Assembly: GCA_033807775.1 (NCBI GenBank)
Contig: CM066313.1
Coordinates: forward strand, 57,509,984-57,573,983
Direction of reading: 5' to 3'
DNA: 64,000 nucleotides
DNA from: Saussurea involucrata
Taxonomy: Eukaryota > Streptophyta > Magnoliopsida > Asterales > Asteraceae
This document shows, piece after piece, positions 32,953 through 46,158 of the stretch (position 1 is its first letter; every line of letters begins with the position of its first letter). The position numbers were made by a program, and so were the translations under genes. Below the pieces are notes generated by a model. The model saw only the letters and a list, made by a program, of their open reading frames with translations, ran no database searches and had not been told where the DNA came from.

Positions 32953-33540
32953 ATCTGTTTTGCCTCTGTGGGAAGCTCTTCTGAGTTTTCCCATTTCACA
33001 GGCAGAACACAAGTGATCCTTGTCAAATTTAACATTAGGGAAACCTTTAACTAGATCAAGTTTTACCAGTTTATCCAAGGTATGAAAGTTCAAGTGACAG
33101 AACCTGTTATGCCATAACCAGGCTTCTTCACTTTTGCAGGCTACAAGGCAAACTTTGTCCTTGTTTGTTGAACTAAAATTCATTAGATACAGATCACCTC
33201 TTCTTTCGGCTCGCAGAAGTTCCATTCCTGTGTCTTCACTTTGCAGAGAGCAGAAAGTTCTTTTGAATAACACATAAAATCCTGTATCACAGAGGTGGCT
33301 TACACTGAGTAGGTTGTGTTTAAGGCCATCCACATATGTAACTTTGTATACAGAGACGTTTTCTTTCTTTATGACTCCATAGCCTTTGATGTGTCCCTTC
33401 TTGTCGTCTCTAAAAGTTACAGATCCACCATCGTGTGTTTCTTTGTACGTGGATAGTAAACTTATGTCGCCAGTCATGTGCCTTGAGCATCCGGAGTCAA
33501 GATACCAAATTGGCACATACCGCTTCTGTAAGACAATCAC
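32953..33540 (-). pseudogene. S2 pol, protease and integrase N-terminus
   Basis: Reads 'IWYLDSGCSRHMTG' with an intact aspartic-protease DSG, then the pre-integrase domain with the zinc-binding 'HNRFCHLNF' and 'CSACEMGK' (H-X4-H and C-X2-C pattern). It ends where TG-1 was inserted; the core continues at 27713. The protease cuts the Gag-Pol polyprotein. Its frame differs from that of gag, which ends at 33537, and it is preceded by the acceptor-like TTGTCTTACAG ending at 33526. The protein segment itself has no internal stop. Confidence 0.85.
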
Positions 33541-36500
33541 AGAGACTTAGGTACCCATATCCACATGGGTCCAATATTGTTAGAATTTTTCAAGTTTGCC
33601 TTAGCATTCTTGAAATACATTTTATCAGAAGAATCAGATTGTTTCTCTTTAGGTTCTGACTTTGGAGTTTGAATTTTAGTGGAGAGTAAGAAATATGGAC
33701 TTGAGAAGTGTTTATTTAATTTGAACATAAGATCAAAGCAATGACAATATTGAATATGAGACGTGATTTGTTTGAACTTTTCATTGAATTCATTGAACTG
33801 AGCCACAGAGGCATTACATTCTTTCTTAACACTAGATTTCCTATTACAAGAAGATCTATGAATACTAGAATGTTGTTTGCAAAAGCCTTGTTTAGGTCCT
33901 GCCTTCTGTGAGTCTCTTCTGTGGTGAACATCTTTCTTCACTGTCACAAAGGAAAAATATTTGTTAACTTCAGGCCATTTTCCCTTTTGTTGCCAAGTGG
34001 GATTCTCTTTAATTTGCCTTGAAGGTTTTGAAAATTTAGAGCTTTTAGGATTTACAGAGGTCTTTTTCAGATTTTCAAGCTCTATAGTGGTTTTGACTTG
34101 TATACACATTTTGAGAAAATCTGGACAGATAGGAATCTCTGTGATTTTCTCTTTTGGAGAAATGGTTCTGTTAAGAACCTCAGAGGAGAATTTAACATCC
34201 TCTGTGTCACAGTGAACTATCCCTGATTTAGAATCAGTCTCTGAGTCGTCAGAGGATGAATCGTCCTTATATACAGAGGTTGAGTCATCTCTTTCGACAG
34301 AGGCTGGATTTTCTGAGCATGTATTGTACGAGCTTTCTTTCTCTGTAGAATAACTTTCATAGACGACAGAGGTTTCTGATAAGATCTCTTTAGCGAGAAT
34401 TTGATCTACAGAAGATGTACAGAGATTTTCTAAAACATTTGATTTTCAAACTTCCAAAATTTCCTTTTTAATTGATTCTTTAAGTTTTTCTTCTGAAAAG
34501 GTGGGTTTAAACTCAGGAGCTTCTGCCGATAATTTCTTTTCGACATTTATCATACAGACAAAAGTGACCTGTGTTTGAGTCTCTGGTTTACCAAACTTAA
34601 AGATACCAATCTGATCTTGTGTTTTCAGATATTTCTTTGGTTTGATTCCTCTATTGACAGAGGTTGAAGATGATGAATCTGTGTTTTCAAACCACACATT
34701 GATCATCTTCGTATGTTTCCTTAAGTGAGGTTCCACAGAGATTTTAACCCTTTTACTTACAGAGAGTAAGTTTGGAAAGTTTGGTTTGTATGTTTTTCCC
34801 AAAACAAATAGAGAAGACAGAGGTTTTAGTCTTTTATTTTCAACACCGAAGGTAATATCACTGTACCCGATACCTCGTCTTTCTATTTGGGAGTTTACCT
34901 TTTCATACACCTTCTGTGCATCTTTATAGTTTTTAAGTAAAACTTCTCTTCTTAGAAGATCTTGCCAAAGTACCTCTCTCTCTTTTTGAAAGTATTCTTT
35001 GAGAGCTCTTATGTCTGTTGTTTCACTCCTAGAAACTGAAAGTTCATTTGATTTGATTTTTAGAGCAGAGGTTAATTCAGAAATTTGCCTTTTTAAAGGA
35101 TCTAGATTTTTGTTCCAATACTTTTCTACTCTTTCCTTTTCTTCAAAAATTTTGGCTTTTTCTTGAATGAGAAGCCTTACTTCTCTCTCATTAAAGGTGA
35201 GTCTTTTCTGAATGCTTTCATTTATCTCTTTTAGTTCAATCAGTTCAATGTTAAGTTTAGATAAATCATTATCTACAGAATTAGTACAAGAGGTAGAGTT
35301 TAAAGTGGATACCTCAGCGTCAGTGCCGGAGTCGACTTCTGCCATGCCACAAAACAGGGCATTGGTGGTGTATTCATCGTCAGAGGTAGAGTCTGACTCG
35401 AAGTCCTCCTTGTTTGCCTCAGAATACCCTTTGTTAGCCATTAGGGATTTTTGCGCATAATACTCAGCCTTCTTTTTGTAAAAAGCTGAGTCCTTTTGTG
35501 GGCGATTTGGTCTACTTCTGCATTCATTTGCGAAATGGCCTGGCTTGCCGCAGTTGAAACAACCTTGGGAGGTGTTTACAGCTCGATCGTCGGACTTCTG
35601 TCGGTCTCCACCTTTCTCCGTTCGGCATTCGTTTGCGTAATGACCAGGCTTACCACATTTGTAGCATTCTTGTGTGTGGCTTACCTTGTCATCTGACCTC
35701 TGTTGGTCATTTCCTTTGTAGTTTCTGTCGCTCGACCTCTGTTGGTCATCATTTCTGTAGTCTGACCTCTGTCGGTCATTTCTATCATCCGATCTCTGTC
35801 GGTCACTCGATTCTCCTCTTCTTCCATCATCTCTTCTACTACTCTGGTTGTCTCTGCTATATCGATCATTTCCAGAACTCCTTTGGTTACCTCTGAACTC
35901 TCTTGTCAATAGAGCCAATGATTTAGCTAATGACGCAAAAGTTATCTCTTCCTCTATCAGCTCGTCTTCTTCGCTATCAACCATCACTATCTTCTTCTTT
36001 TCCTTCTTCTTCTCCTCTGTTGCTCTCTCTTTTCTCGGTCTCTCTGCAGCCTCTGTTGATTTACTAACCAATGCGTATGGTGCAATGGTTAGTGTTTTAG
36101 CCTGTGCTATTTGAGGCTCTTGTGCGGCTAGTGTTCCATAGAGATCAGGGAGTGTCCAGGAGTCTAGATCTTGGTTTGTTTGTAACGACATAGAAAATTG
36201 AAGCCAATCATCATTCAGGCTCTTTAGAAACATGACGTTATTTTTTTCCGAGGTTCTGTGAATGCCAGACTTTCTGCATTTGTTTATGAGAGAGTTGAAC
36301 CGGTCGTATGTTGTTTGCAGAGATTCTGTTGCAGAGGCTCTGAAGGCATGATATTCATTTATGTATTGTGCCCTTCGGTTCTTCTGCGTTTTAGCACCCC
36401 CTTCCAACTGTCTTTCTAATTCTTTCCAAAGATCGTGCGCTGTTTCGCATGCATCTAAGGATTGAAAAAGTTCGTTGGGGATAGCCATGATCAATATTCT

Positions 36501-36788
36501 TTTTGTTTTTTGTGCAACTTCATCTTCTGCCTTATCTTCGTCTGACCATTCTCTTTTTGTCTTAGGTCTTTGATGTTCAGGGATTTCAAAAGATCCAGCA
36601 GTAGCTGGTATACGTGGCATAGTTATCATAGGGACCGGAGGAGGATTGTAAAGATATTGTGTGAAAAAATTTTCAGTACCCTCAAAGAAATGAACTATTC
36701 TTATCTTCCATTGAGGATACTCATCTCGAAGGAGAGTAGGTGGTTTGGTTAATGAGCCAGTAGTGAAAAAGTTATTGGAATTTGTCAT
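33537..36788 (-). pseudogene. S2 gag (capsid/nucleocapsid), one internal stop
   Basis: The ATG at 36788-36786 opens 780 codons. A TGA at 34448-34446 interrupts the frame, which then stays open to the true end 'WIWVPKSL' at TGA 33539-33537. Domains: UBN2 capsid (residues ~1-240, with 'YPQWKIRIVHFFEG' and 'HDLWKELERQLEG'), a Lys/Glu linker, an Arg/Asp repeat of the type 'DRQRSDDRN' (~320-370), two CCHC zinc knuckles (about residues 374-387 and 409-422), and a long coiled-coil. Two knuckles also occur in S1-e gag, but there the second is near the C-terminus. Gag forms the particle and packages RNA. Confidence 0.9.
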
Positions 36789-37082
36789 TGTAAGAGTTTT
36801 TCAGGGGTTTAGAAAGGATAATATGATGAAAGATTTATGAGTTTGAAGATCTGGAAGGATTTCTGGGTAATAAATAATATCCAGAAGTACTTTAATGGTT
36901 TTCTAACCTGAAAAAAATAGTTTCTATCAGAATATCACGTTCGAATGAATCGAAAAGCGATAGGAAAACAGAAACCTTTTAATGTGATGAAGAGTAGGTT
37001 AAAAACAGAATGAAATCTATCAATAATGTTGTCAAACGAGGATCACTTGATATTGAAAATCAAGGATTGCTCTGATACCAAT
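36789..37082 (-). other. S2 leader and primer site
   Basis: The minus-strand primer site TGGTATCAGAGC spans 37080-37069, two bases from the LTR. The rest is AT-rich leader up to the gag ATG. Confidence 0.85.
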
Positions 37083-37836
37083 TGTTGGTTCCCGTTTTGC
37101 TTATACAAGATTGTCAGATCTATTAGTTCGAGTTTATGTTTGATGCGGAAGCGTATTTGAAGAACTATATAAATAAACAGTGATCAGAATACGATATCTC
37201 AAAGTTTACTGAGTTTCAATATATATATATCAAGAACAGATTTAAGAACAGTGAGTATGCAAAGCTTTAAACATATATGACTTTTAAATGTGCATAAGCT
37301 ATGTGTTCTTGTGTGTTGATTACTACTTATTAAGAACTAAACATTAGTCTTCCTTTTATACTACTCTAAGGGGACCATAAAGCATGAGCTACTGTTTTAG
37401 AACGGATGGCATGAACAGTTGAACGAATGGCATGAATAGTTGAACGTGTTGTATTGCATTTAATGTCGCAGACGTCTATTATGTACTAAGCCCTATTGAG
37501 TCCACTCAGAGTTTCACACGTTGAAGTTGGACAGGGCACACTACCATGCAAGTTGATGAACAGGTCCAGGAACAGTAGCAAGATATTATAAATATCTTCC
37601 AAGTCTTTAGTGAGGACCGCAGAGGCTCTGTAAAGTGTTACAGAGGTTCTGCGGTTTGGTCCTTTGTAGAGCAGTCTTCACCGGATTTCGAGTCTTTGGT
37701 CTTCTTTGAGCCTCTATAGCTTCTTGACCTTGATCTCTCGATAAGTTCGGCAGAGCCTCTGTAAGAGGCTTTCTTCACTTAGCCTATTTTTCACTACTTG
37801 TAAATACTTCTATGATTAGGAAGATTGAAGCTAACA
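37083..37836 (-). repeat. S2 5' LTR (754 bp)
   Basis: On the element strand it runs TGTTAGCTTC ... GGGAACCAACA. It contains CAGAGGCTCTG (37620) and CAGAGGTTCTG (37641), 21 bp apart, and CAGAGCCTCTG at about 37751. A TATA-like TATAAAAG is at about 37360-37353. The right end joins the S1-b gag sequence. Confidence 0.88.
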
Positions 37837-38494
37837 GAAAGAGTCATGGATTTTAGATCCTTTGATAGCTTGAGACACATTGAATAATTGTCCCAGCTTT
37901 CAGGTAAACATTCTAAGAACTTTGTCAGTACTTCAAAGTTAGAATATTCCTTACCAACAGTTTTCAGATCTATTATTAAGCAGTTAAAACGTTGGTGTAC
38001 TTCAGAGAGAGATTCATTCTTACCACAAATGAAGCTTTCGTACTGTCTTACCAGGTTGATCTTACGTGAGTCCTGGACTTCAGAAGTACCTTCATACTGA
38101 ACACAGATTGTGTCCCACATGGCTTTGGAGGTTTTCAGGTTCATGACGGAATGGTAGACTTCGTCAGGAAGAGCCATGGAAAGAGCCATGGAAAGAATGG
38201 ATCTGGCTTTAGTGTCGATAGCCACTTTCTTCTTATCTTCATCAGTCCACATATGAATTTCCTTGGGAACCAACCTTTCTGGAATAGCAGCTATATTCTC
38301 AGCGGATGGTACTTCAGGATCAATTCTTTCAGGAATATATGGGCCGTTTTCAAGATAGTAAGGCATAGTAGGGTCTATACCTTCTAAGAAGAGAATCATC
38401 CTATTTTTCCACAGATTAAAGTTATCTCTGGAGAATCTAGGGGGTTTTGCAAGAGAACCGTTGTCAATATAGTTTGTGTTTGTGTTGGTAGCCA
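37837..38494 (-). pseudogene. S1-b gag, N-terminal fragment
   Basis: The ATG is at 38494-38492. The ~219 residues match the S1-e gag almost throughout, including 'RDNFNLWKNRMILFLEG' and 'AMWDTICVQYEG'. It carries a short in-frame duplication ('SMALSMALP') compared with S1-e. The coding is cut at 37837 by the LTR of S2 in the middle of the UBN2 domain. Confidence 0.88.
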
Positions 38495-38576
38495 TTTTAA
38501 GAAATAGCAAGGAAGAAGAGATTAGTATAGATAAGATCTTGTTTATGAGATTAAACAAATCTGCTCTGATACCACT

Positions 38577-39533
38577 TGTTGGTCCCGAAGGGTTATACAA
38601 GTTTGTAGAAGGGAGGTTGAATACAAACACACGATTTTTACTTTCTAAATTGTTTATTGATAAATCTTAAAACAATTTACAACTTGTTGCGGAACAAGAT
38701 TAAGGATTAACCTAATCTAAACAAGTTAAGAACACTAAGTTTCTTGCACTAGAATAAAGACAGAAAGGTGATAAGGAAATTACGAGTAATAACCTAACAC
38801 ACAGTAGTAAGGAAGAAGAAGATGGCCCGAGCACTTCATTTCTGAAGTAGGGTTCTTCTTATATACTGCATGCATTTAATGCATGGCAGTATTGCTTTAC
38901 ACGTGGCAGCAACTGAGTGGTTGAATGTCATTGACCTTTGTAGACAACCTTAGTAGCCGCATGGTGCACAGTGTAGAATCAGAGTTTGTTGTACGATCAT
39001 AGACAAAAGGGATGTCCGTTCTGACAGTTCGTACGGAGACGTGCAGTGGAGGTAAGACAATAGTACTTTGTGAGGAGACTTCATGATCAGCTTTCGTTGA
39101 ATCAGTACTTTATCAGCAAATGATAAAGCTCAGCGATTGCTGAAGTCTTCTACTTGATACTTCACGTTGAATGGACAATTCTGTGACTTCGCTGATATCC
39201 GCATCAGTTCATTAGTAGACTTGTCGCTGGTTCTTGGGCTTGATCTTCGACATCAGCGTAGAACCTTTGTTGACGTGAAACTTGACTTCATGGATCATAA
39301 GTAAACAACTAAACTATCAGCGATCATCACAGAAACTGAACAGGCTCAGAGCTACTGGATGAACAGTCTTCGCTGAATGTCTAATCTAAAGAGCGAGAGT
39401 TTCTATCAGCGGTACTGTAAAGTCTTAGTACTTATCAGCGATAGTGAAACTCTAATACATATTGTTTACTTACAATTTTCACTAAGTGGTAAAGAGAGGG
39501 TCATTATCAAATCACTGAGGGTTTGGATCAACA
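38577..39533 (-). repeat. S1-b 5' LTR (957 bp)
   Basis: Plus-strand text starts TGTTGGTCCCG and ends GTTTGGATCAACA, the reverse complement of the S1 LTR. The minus-strand primer site TGGTATCAGAGC is at 38574-38563. The intervening leader (38495-38576) holds nothing else. Confidence 0.92.
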
Positions 39534-42500
39534 GACAAGGATTACAAAGTGTGTTTCACTAAGGAATCCTGCTTTGTCACTGACAAAAAGGAGAAGATCG
39601 CTCTAAGCGGATATCGTTTGGAAAATGTGTACGTTATAAACATGGACTCTCCAACCACTGAGAACTCTTGTTTCTTCTCAAAAGCCTCATCTGATGTCAA
39701 CTGGCTATGGCATAAGAGGCTCTCTCATCTAAACTTCAAGACACTGAACACTCTTTCTTCAAAAGAGTTGGTCACTGGTCTTCCTCAACATTCATACGCT
39801 AAGGAATCTCTATGCTCAGCATGTGAAAAAGGGAAACAAACCAAAGCAAGCTTCAAATCTAAGCAAGTTTCCTCAATATCATCTCCTCTTCAACTTCTTC
39901 ACATGTATTTGTTTGGTCCTGTCAACAAACAATCCCTCGCTGGAAAGAAATATACATTGGTCATAGTTGATGAATTCTCTCGATATACTTGGGTTAGGTT
40001 TCTCCATTCTAAGAGTGACACCCCTGAAGAACTCATCGCTTTCGTCAGGAAAATGGAAGTCCTGAATAATATGACCGTTCACTCAATAAGGAGTGATCAT
40101 GGGACTGAATTCAAAAACAGTTCCCTTGATAACTTCTTTGAAAGCAAGGGTATTTCTCACAACTTTTCTTCAGTGAGAACACCACAACAAAATGGAGTCG
40201 CTGAAAGAAGGAATCGAACGACCATCGAAGCTGCACGTTCAATGCTCAACGATTCTCATCTACCTACTCAGTTTTGGGCAGAAGTTGTCAAAGCTGCTTG
40301 TTTCACTCAAAACAGGTCGCTGATTGTCAAAAGATTCAAGAAGACCGCCTATGAACGTTTCCATGGGAGAAAGCCTTCAATTAGCTTTCTTCACATCTTT
40401 GGATGTCAGTGTTTCATAGTGAACAACAGGGATGCCCTAGGAAAGTTTGATCCCAAGGCTGATGATGGAATATTTCTTGGATATTCTTCTATCTCTAAAG
40501 CCTTCAGAGTCTTCAATCGAAGAAGACAAACTGTAGAAGAAACAATCCACATCACTTTTGACGAATCCCGTTCAACGAACTCAAGACCTTCTGCTGATAC
40601 TGAAGAACTGAATCAATGGATGTTTTCTCATCTTGGTGATTCAGAAGTTGCTCATATTCCTCAAGTTAATACTCCTACCACTTATGATGATCCTACTATC
40701 ATCTCAAGAATGCAGACAAGTGAAGCTGAATCTTCATGGGTTTCAGCTGTTCCTCTCACCACTATGCCTGCTTCTGAACCATCTACATCAGATATACCAT
40801 CTACTTCTCAGCAATCAGTGAATGAAATGACATCTGAACCTCTTCCTCTCTTGCCTGAAATACCATAAGTTGCTGAAGCCTCTTCTTCAGCTCCTCCAGA
40901 AGTTCAGATTGAGTCAGCAAATCATGCTCCGGCTCAGCGATGGACTATAAATCACCCCATTGATCAGATTCTTGGTGATCCAAACGCTGGTGTTCAGACT
41001 CGACGAAGTGAAGGTAATATTTGTTAACTTTATTTATCTGATTGAACCAAAGAAAACAGATGATGCCCTCAGAGATCCAAATTGGGTCAGCGCTATGCAA
41101 GAAGAGCTTACAGAATTTGAAAGAAACAAAGTTTGGAATCTCGTTCCAAGACCATCTGACAAGTCAGTAATAGGCACCAAATGGGTCTATCGAAACAAGT
41201 TGGATGAACATGGAACTGTAACCCGCAACAAGGCTCGTCTTGTTGCTCAGGGATACGGACAAGACGAAGGCATAGATTATGACGAAACATTTGCCCCTGT
41301 GGCAAGACTCGAAGCTATTCGTCTATTTCTAGCTTACGTTGTTCACAGAGACTTCAAGGTTTATCAGATGGATGTGAAATCAGCATTCCTCAACGGAAGG
41401 CTGAATGAAGAAGTCTATGTTGAACAACCTCCAGGATTCACTGATCCTAAACATCCAGGTTATGTATATAAATTGGATAAGGCACTATATGGCTTAAAGC
41501 AAGCTCCTCATTGGAAAATTTGAGCATGGTAAAATCGATAAAACTCTATTTTTCAGGAAAGCTCATATCATTCTTGTTCAAATATATGTCGATGATATTA
41601 TATTTGGTTCTACTAACCCTAACTTATGTACTCGTTTCGCTGAAAGAATGAAAGTTGAATATAAAATGACTATGATGGGTGAACTGACATATTTTCTTGG
41701 TCTTCAAATCAAACAGAATGAAAAAGGTACTTTCATTCACCAAGGTAAGTATGTTAAAGATATGCTGAAAACATTTGATTTAACTCAAAGCTCAGCTATG
41801 AAAACCCCAATGGCACCGCCACTGACACTTAACAAAGATCCTTCAGGGAAACCTGTTAATGTCACAGCGTACCGTGGGATGATCGGCTCTCTTCTGTATC
41901 TTACAGCTAGTCGTCCTGATATTATATATATGCATCTTGTTTATGTGCACGATATCAATCTGAACCTAAGGAATCTCATTTGATCGCTGTAAAGCGTATT
42001 TTTTGATACCTTAAGGGTACTCCTAACCTAGGTCTTTGGTATCCCAAAGACTCAGGGTTTAATCTAATCACCTATTCAGATAGTGATTTTGCAGGATGCA
42101 AATTGGATAGGAAAAGCACCACAGAAGGCTGTCAGCTTCTGGGTGGAAAGCTGGTGAGTTGGACAAGGAAAAAGCAAAACTCAGTGTCCACCTCAACTGC
42201 TGAAGCTTAGTACGTAGCTGCTGGAAGCTGTTGCTCTCAAGACTTACGGATGAGGAATCAACTATTGGACTACGACCTTCAGCTCTCCAAAATTCCAATC
42301 TATTGCGACAGCACTAGTGCCATCGCTATAGCAAACAATCCAGTGTTGCACTCAAAGACCAAACACATCGAGATCATGTATCATTTTATCAGAGATCATG
42401 TGATGAATGGTGATATAGAACTTCATTTTATTCCCACTAACTTTCAGTTAGCTGATCTTTTCACCAAGCCTCTTGATGAGACAAGATTCAACTTTCTCAT

Positions 42501-42534
42501 CAGCGAGCTTGGAATGTTGAACCTGGAAGAGTAA
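39534..42534 (+). pseudogene. S1-c pol (integrase, RT, RNase H), heavily damaged
   Basis: Pre-integrase and integrase run 39549-40868, with 'HKRLSHLNF' and 'CSACEKGK'. The first catalytic Asp is Tyr here ('LLHMYLFGP', codon 39906-39908); 'RSDHGTEF' and 'GVAERRNRT' are kept. RT is 40960-41990 and retains YVDD, and RNase H ends at 42534. Breaks relative to S1-e: TAA 40866-40868, a short frameshifting deletion near 41015, a ~40-bp deletion near 41508 that removes the segment after 'LKQAP', a frameshift near 41925, TGA 42004-42006 and TAG 42208-42210. The protein cannot be active. Confidence 0.9.
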
Positions 42535-43504
42535 AATCTTCAGTGGCTCATATTAGATCAGTGATAATATGAACTGATATATCCCTATTTATCATCTAAT
42601 CTCTGAACAAAATTGATTCGCTGATATCAAGGTATGTTCTCTCTCTTAATCGCTGACGTTCGTCTCAGCATGCAAGATTTCAAAACAAATTACATCGCTG
42701 AATATCTCTTCCTTTCAGTGCTTTTTTGAAACTCTTAAATCTCACTGATATTTCTAATCATTGCTTCTTCTTTTTAAAATGTCCCTGAGCTTTTCAAAAC
42801 CCTCAGAAACACCTTAAAATTGAAAGGACGTTTGTGACGTCATCACAACGGATAAACCATGGCACGCCTTTTCGTCTGACACGTTCGCCCGTTTAGTTTC
42901 CTTGTCCAATAAGATTTAAGGGACGTGTCCGTGTCATCATGAAAAACTTTTCCCGCTCTTAGTTTTTCTCTCTAAACTCTCACTATATAAACCCTTTGAG
43001 TTTATATTTTTACCTTTTACGCGAACTTACTATCGAAAACAAGAACACACTGTTGCATTTGGATTATTTTCTCATGAACCTGTGTTAATCTTCATCTTCA
43101 TTTACGAAACAGGTTACATTTCTCTTCTTTAATCCATCTTAAACCACATTTTTGATCTTATTCTTGTTATTACAAGATCAAACAATGTACTTTTCTAATG
43201 TTTGAAATCATCTTCTTCATGGTTTTAAAAGACACAATCTGTTCACAGATTGGTCTTCAAGTTTTTATCAAAAATCTTAAACTTGACACTTTCATATGTT
43301 TTTCCAGAATCCTTTCCATAAAAGGAAACTGGAAAACAAGATTTTTCACTATGTTTTGTACTGCTTTTCAAAACTAGAAAACCCTAGTTTCCACTTCTTT
43401 CTCTAAATGGAAACTGAAAAACCCTAAAAATTCTTATTTTGGAAACTCTTTCCACTTTAAGACACTTCTCTTCATCTTCTTCATCTTTGTGTTTATGAAC
43501 AGAA
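42535..43504 (+). promoter_or_regulatory. S1-c spacer with candidate internal promoter and leader intron
   Basis: A palindromic TGACGTCA (42835-42842), a CCAAT (42906-42910), ACGTGTC (42923-42929) and TATATAAA (42984-42991) stand in a classical order. The accessory ATG is at 43505. The long leader could lose an intron from CAG|GTTACA (donor at 43113) to GAACAG (acceptor at 43502). The promoter set is clear by eye; the intron is a guess. Confidence 0.5.
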
Positions 43505-46158
43505 ATGGCATCTACTGACTCTACCAACACTGTATCCCCTACTACTTCAGACAAGACTGAAATTACCAAAGCTCCTAACATTAGTCACTCAATGGACCAG
43601 ATTACATTCCATTGAAACAACCCCTACGCCCTATTCAACTTCCCCCCAAAGAAATAGGTCACTCATCTTGATGACGCTGTAAACTTCCTGAAGATCTGTC
43701 CTCTGGCGACAACACTGACAATCAAACCCCCAGCCCACAAGAACCTACTTGCCCAATTCTGGTACACTGCCAAAAGATCTCAGGTTGCCTCCACCAAGAA
43801 CCCTGAAAAGATGGTGGACGTAATCCTCTTTGAAACCGAGTTTGGAGAAGCAAAGATCCATCTCGGGACGATCAGGTCTTCTCTCAATCTTCCTGGTAGC
43901 TCGAGAGACAAACGTTTCGTTCCTTACCTGACGTCAAAACCAAGGAAGGCAAAGCTGAAATCATTACATTTCTGGATGCAATGAAGTACAAATGGAACAC
44001 AGGGAGAGATGATCTCCCTGAGAAGAAGATAACAACTGTGCTGAAAAGCAAAATGCCAAGCGAGATGAACTTCATCTTCGCACATCTCATCAGCTGCATG
44101 ACAACTAAAACAAGGTCAACTGATCAGGCCTCAAAACCCCAGGCAGCTATGGGGTATGCGCTGATGAATAGGGCTCCATGTAGACTGGGCCAAGATTATC
44201 TTTGAAGACATGATGGAGAGGGTCGAAGAACCGAAGCGATCAGCGAATGTCCCCTATCCTCGCTTCCTCAGTGCTCTCTTCATGCAAGCAATTAGGGATA
44301 AGTACCCTAAAGAGGGAGACCTGAGGTTGTCCCAGGTTGGCCCTAAGGTGTTGGACTTCAAACCACTCGCCAATGAGGTACGTCTTTCTACTCTCTTACC
44401 TCTTCTCCACCCTCCTACTTCTTCTACTTCTGCGGCTACCTCAACGGCAGCGGTCGTCCCAACCGCTAGTACCCAGGCCGCACCAACCACTTCATATCGA
44501 AAGAGAAAACAATCTGAAACCCCACTTGGAATTCATAAGACCAAGAAGATTTCTAAGGAGCAACCCCCCAGGCCTTCCCAGGCTAAAGACTCCGCGTATG
44601 TTTCTCTACAGAAGACGCTGGATGGTTTCGTGGAATGCTCCGCCACATCCGCTGAAGCAACCTCTTCAATACCCACTTCAGTGCCTCAAGATACTAAAGT
44701 AATCTTGGATCAGAACCCCCCTTCCTCAGCACCTCTAAGTGCTGGTGAAATATTCTTCAGCGAATCCAATTCTGAATCCGTTGCCCCATCCTTCTTCACA
44801 ACCCTCTCTTTCCCATCTCACTCTTTGGTCACTCCACCTCTATTTCACACTTTCTCTGGAACACATGTCATCCATGTGGAAGACACTCATGCCGCTGAAC
44901 TACAAGGCATTATGCAACAAAATAAAGGACCTGAAGGCACTCCCAGTCATCGAACGCTGGAAGATGACATGGAAGATGCGTCCGGCTACCGTGACTTCAA
45001 CACGTTTTCCAACCCGCCTCCAAGTAACCTAAACACTCCTCTCTCTGAACCCCCAACTTCTGAGCTTTCCTTTGTTCATAAGTTTTTCTCTATTGCAGGT
45101 CCTAATTTGAGGACAATCAACAACTCCCTCACGGATCTGTCAACAAAGGTGGAATCTCTCACCACTACTCTCTCCACAAACTCCTCAGCGGTTACAGACG
45201 TTGGGGAAGCGTTAACGAAACTCACCACTGTGGTGAAAGACAAGGCATCCAGCGCTTACTTGCAAAAGCTGGAAGGTAGCTTCTCTACTATGGCTACAAC
45301 TCTCACCGACAACTTATCCTCCATCAACACCTTGAACGCCACCAACAACACTCTATCCAATAACTTCACCACCCTGTCCAGCGAAGTCACATCGTTGAAG
45401 ACAGTGGTCGACAATCTTCAGGGAGAGGTGTCTTCTCTGAAAACGGAGGTGGGTACTGCTACTAATCTACTCCAACAAATCCTGGATCGACTGAACGCTC
45501 CAACAGTTCCTCCTTCTCACTTTACTCAAGTCGATCGGGAAACCCTGGAAAAAATCAGCCCTGCTATATCTGGCCTAGAAGACAGATTGGCAGCGGTTGA
45601 AAAACGATCAAGCTTCCCTGGCCACGAAGACAGGGAAATTGGTACTGCTGTTGTTGTTACCGCTGATGCCTCCTCTCTTCAACATATGGAAGAGGGGAGA
45701 AGACTCAAGAAGACCTTCCCTATGTTTCTGAGGGGGAGGGTATTATTTCTGAAAAACCTCAGGGAGATGAAAACCTTGAGAGAACCGAATTCTCCCTGCA
45801 TGCAGCTTCTGAGGGGGAGAATGTCGAAGAACATGTTGAATCTCCAGTGCATGTTGAATCCGAAGACTGTGCTGAGTCTGAGGAAGCTGAAGAAGAAGAA
45901 GACGAAGAAGACCTTGATCTTAATGATGACGAACCTTCATCATCACCCAAAGATGATGATGACTATGATGATAATGATGTCGACTTCTCCTTCCAACCTA
46001 AAGCCAAAAAGACCCCAGCTCTCAAAGGTATAGTTATCAAAGAATCAGGGGAGGGGACCAAAACCAAACCTGCAGCGTCTAAAGCTGACAAAGGCAAAAA
46101 CAAAGGCCTTGCAAATGAAGGAAACTTGGCTATTCTCTATAGCAAGCCACTTTGTCAG
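43505..46158 (+). pseudogene. S1-c accessory ('env-like') gene, first exon
   Basis: The ATG at 43505-43507 begins 'MASTDSTNTV'. In-frame stops follow at about 43612 and 43651, and frameshifts near 43925 and 44170. From 44210 to 46033 a 607-codon frame is open, then a frameshift leads to 45847-46158. It is homologous to S1-a 1-2535 along its length: DQA-containing core (44040-44130), basic cluster 'YRKRKQSETP' (about 44500), Thr/Ser-rich coiled region, and an acidic tract (about 45880-45985). GGGGGAG occurs twice (about 45728 and 45811). There is no membrane segment. The shared intron boundary at 46158 supports a spliced transcript. Confidence 0.75.

Larger units (their letters stand above)
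5146..37836 (-). mobile_element. S2, Sirevirus-like Copia element, interrupted by S1-a, S3 and TG-1
   Basis: Read on the minus strand from its 5' LTR (37836-37083): primer site, gag (36788-33537), protease/integrase (33538-32953, then 27713-26504), RT/RNase H (10390-8712), spacer, accessory ORF (7304-5146). Three later insertions split it: TG-1 (27714-32952), S3 (10391-26503) and S1-a (left edge, removing the 3' LTR from view). S2 itself sits in the gag of S1-b; the bases flanking its right LTR end are GAAAG (37837-37841). Removing the insertions in thought restores continuous homology across each break. Confidence 0.9.
37837..39533 (-). mobile_element. S1-b, 5' end of an S1 element split by S2
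   Basis: Only the 5' LTR, leader and the first part of gag are in the window. The remainder must lie left of base 1, beyond S2 and S1-a. The right LTR end is flanked by GACAA (39534-39538) inside the pol gene of S1-c, so S1-b inserted into S1-c in reverse orientation. Confidence 0.88.

Noticed and set aside
37069..37080. GCTCTGATACCA motifs considered as part of tRNA genes
   Set aside because: They are 12-base primer-binding sites beside LTRs; no tRNA cloverleaf surrounds any of them.
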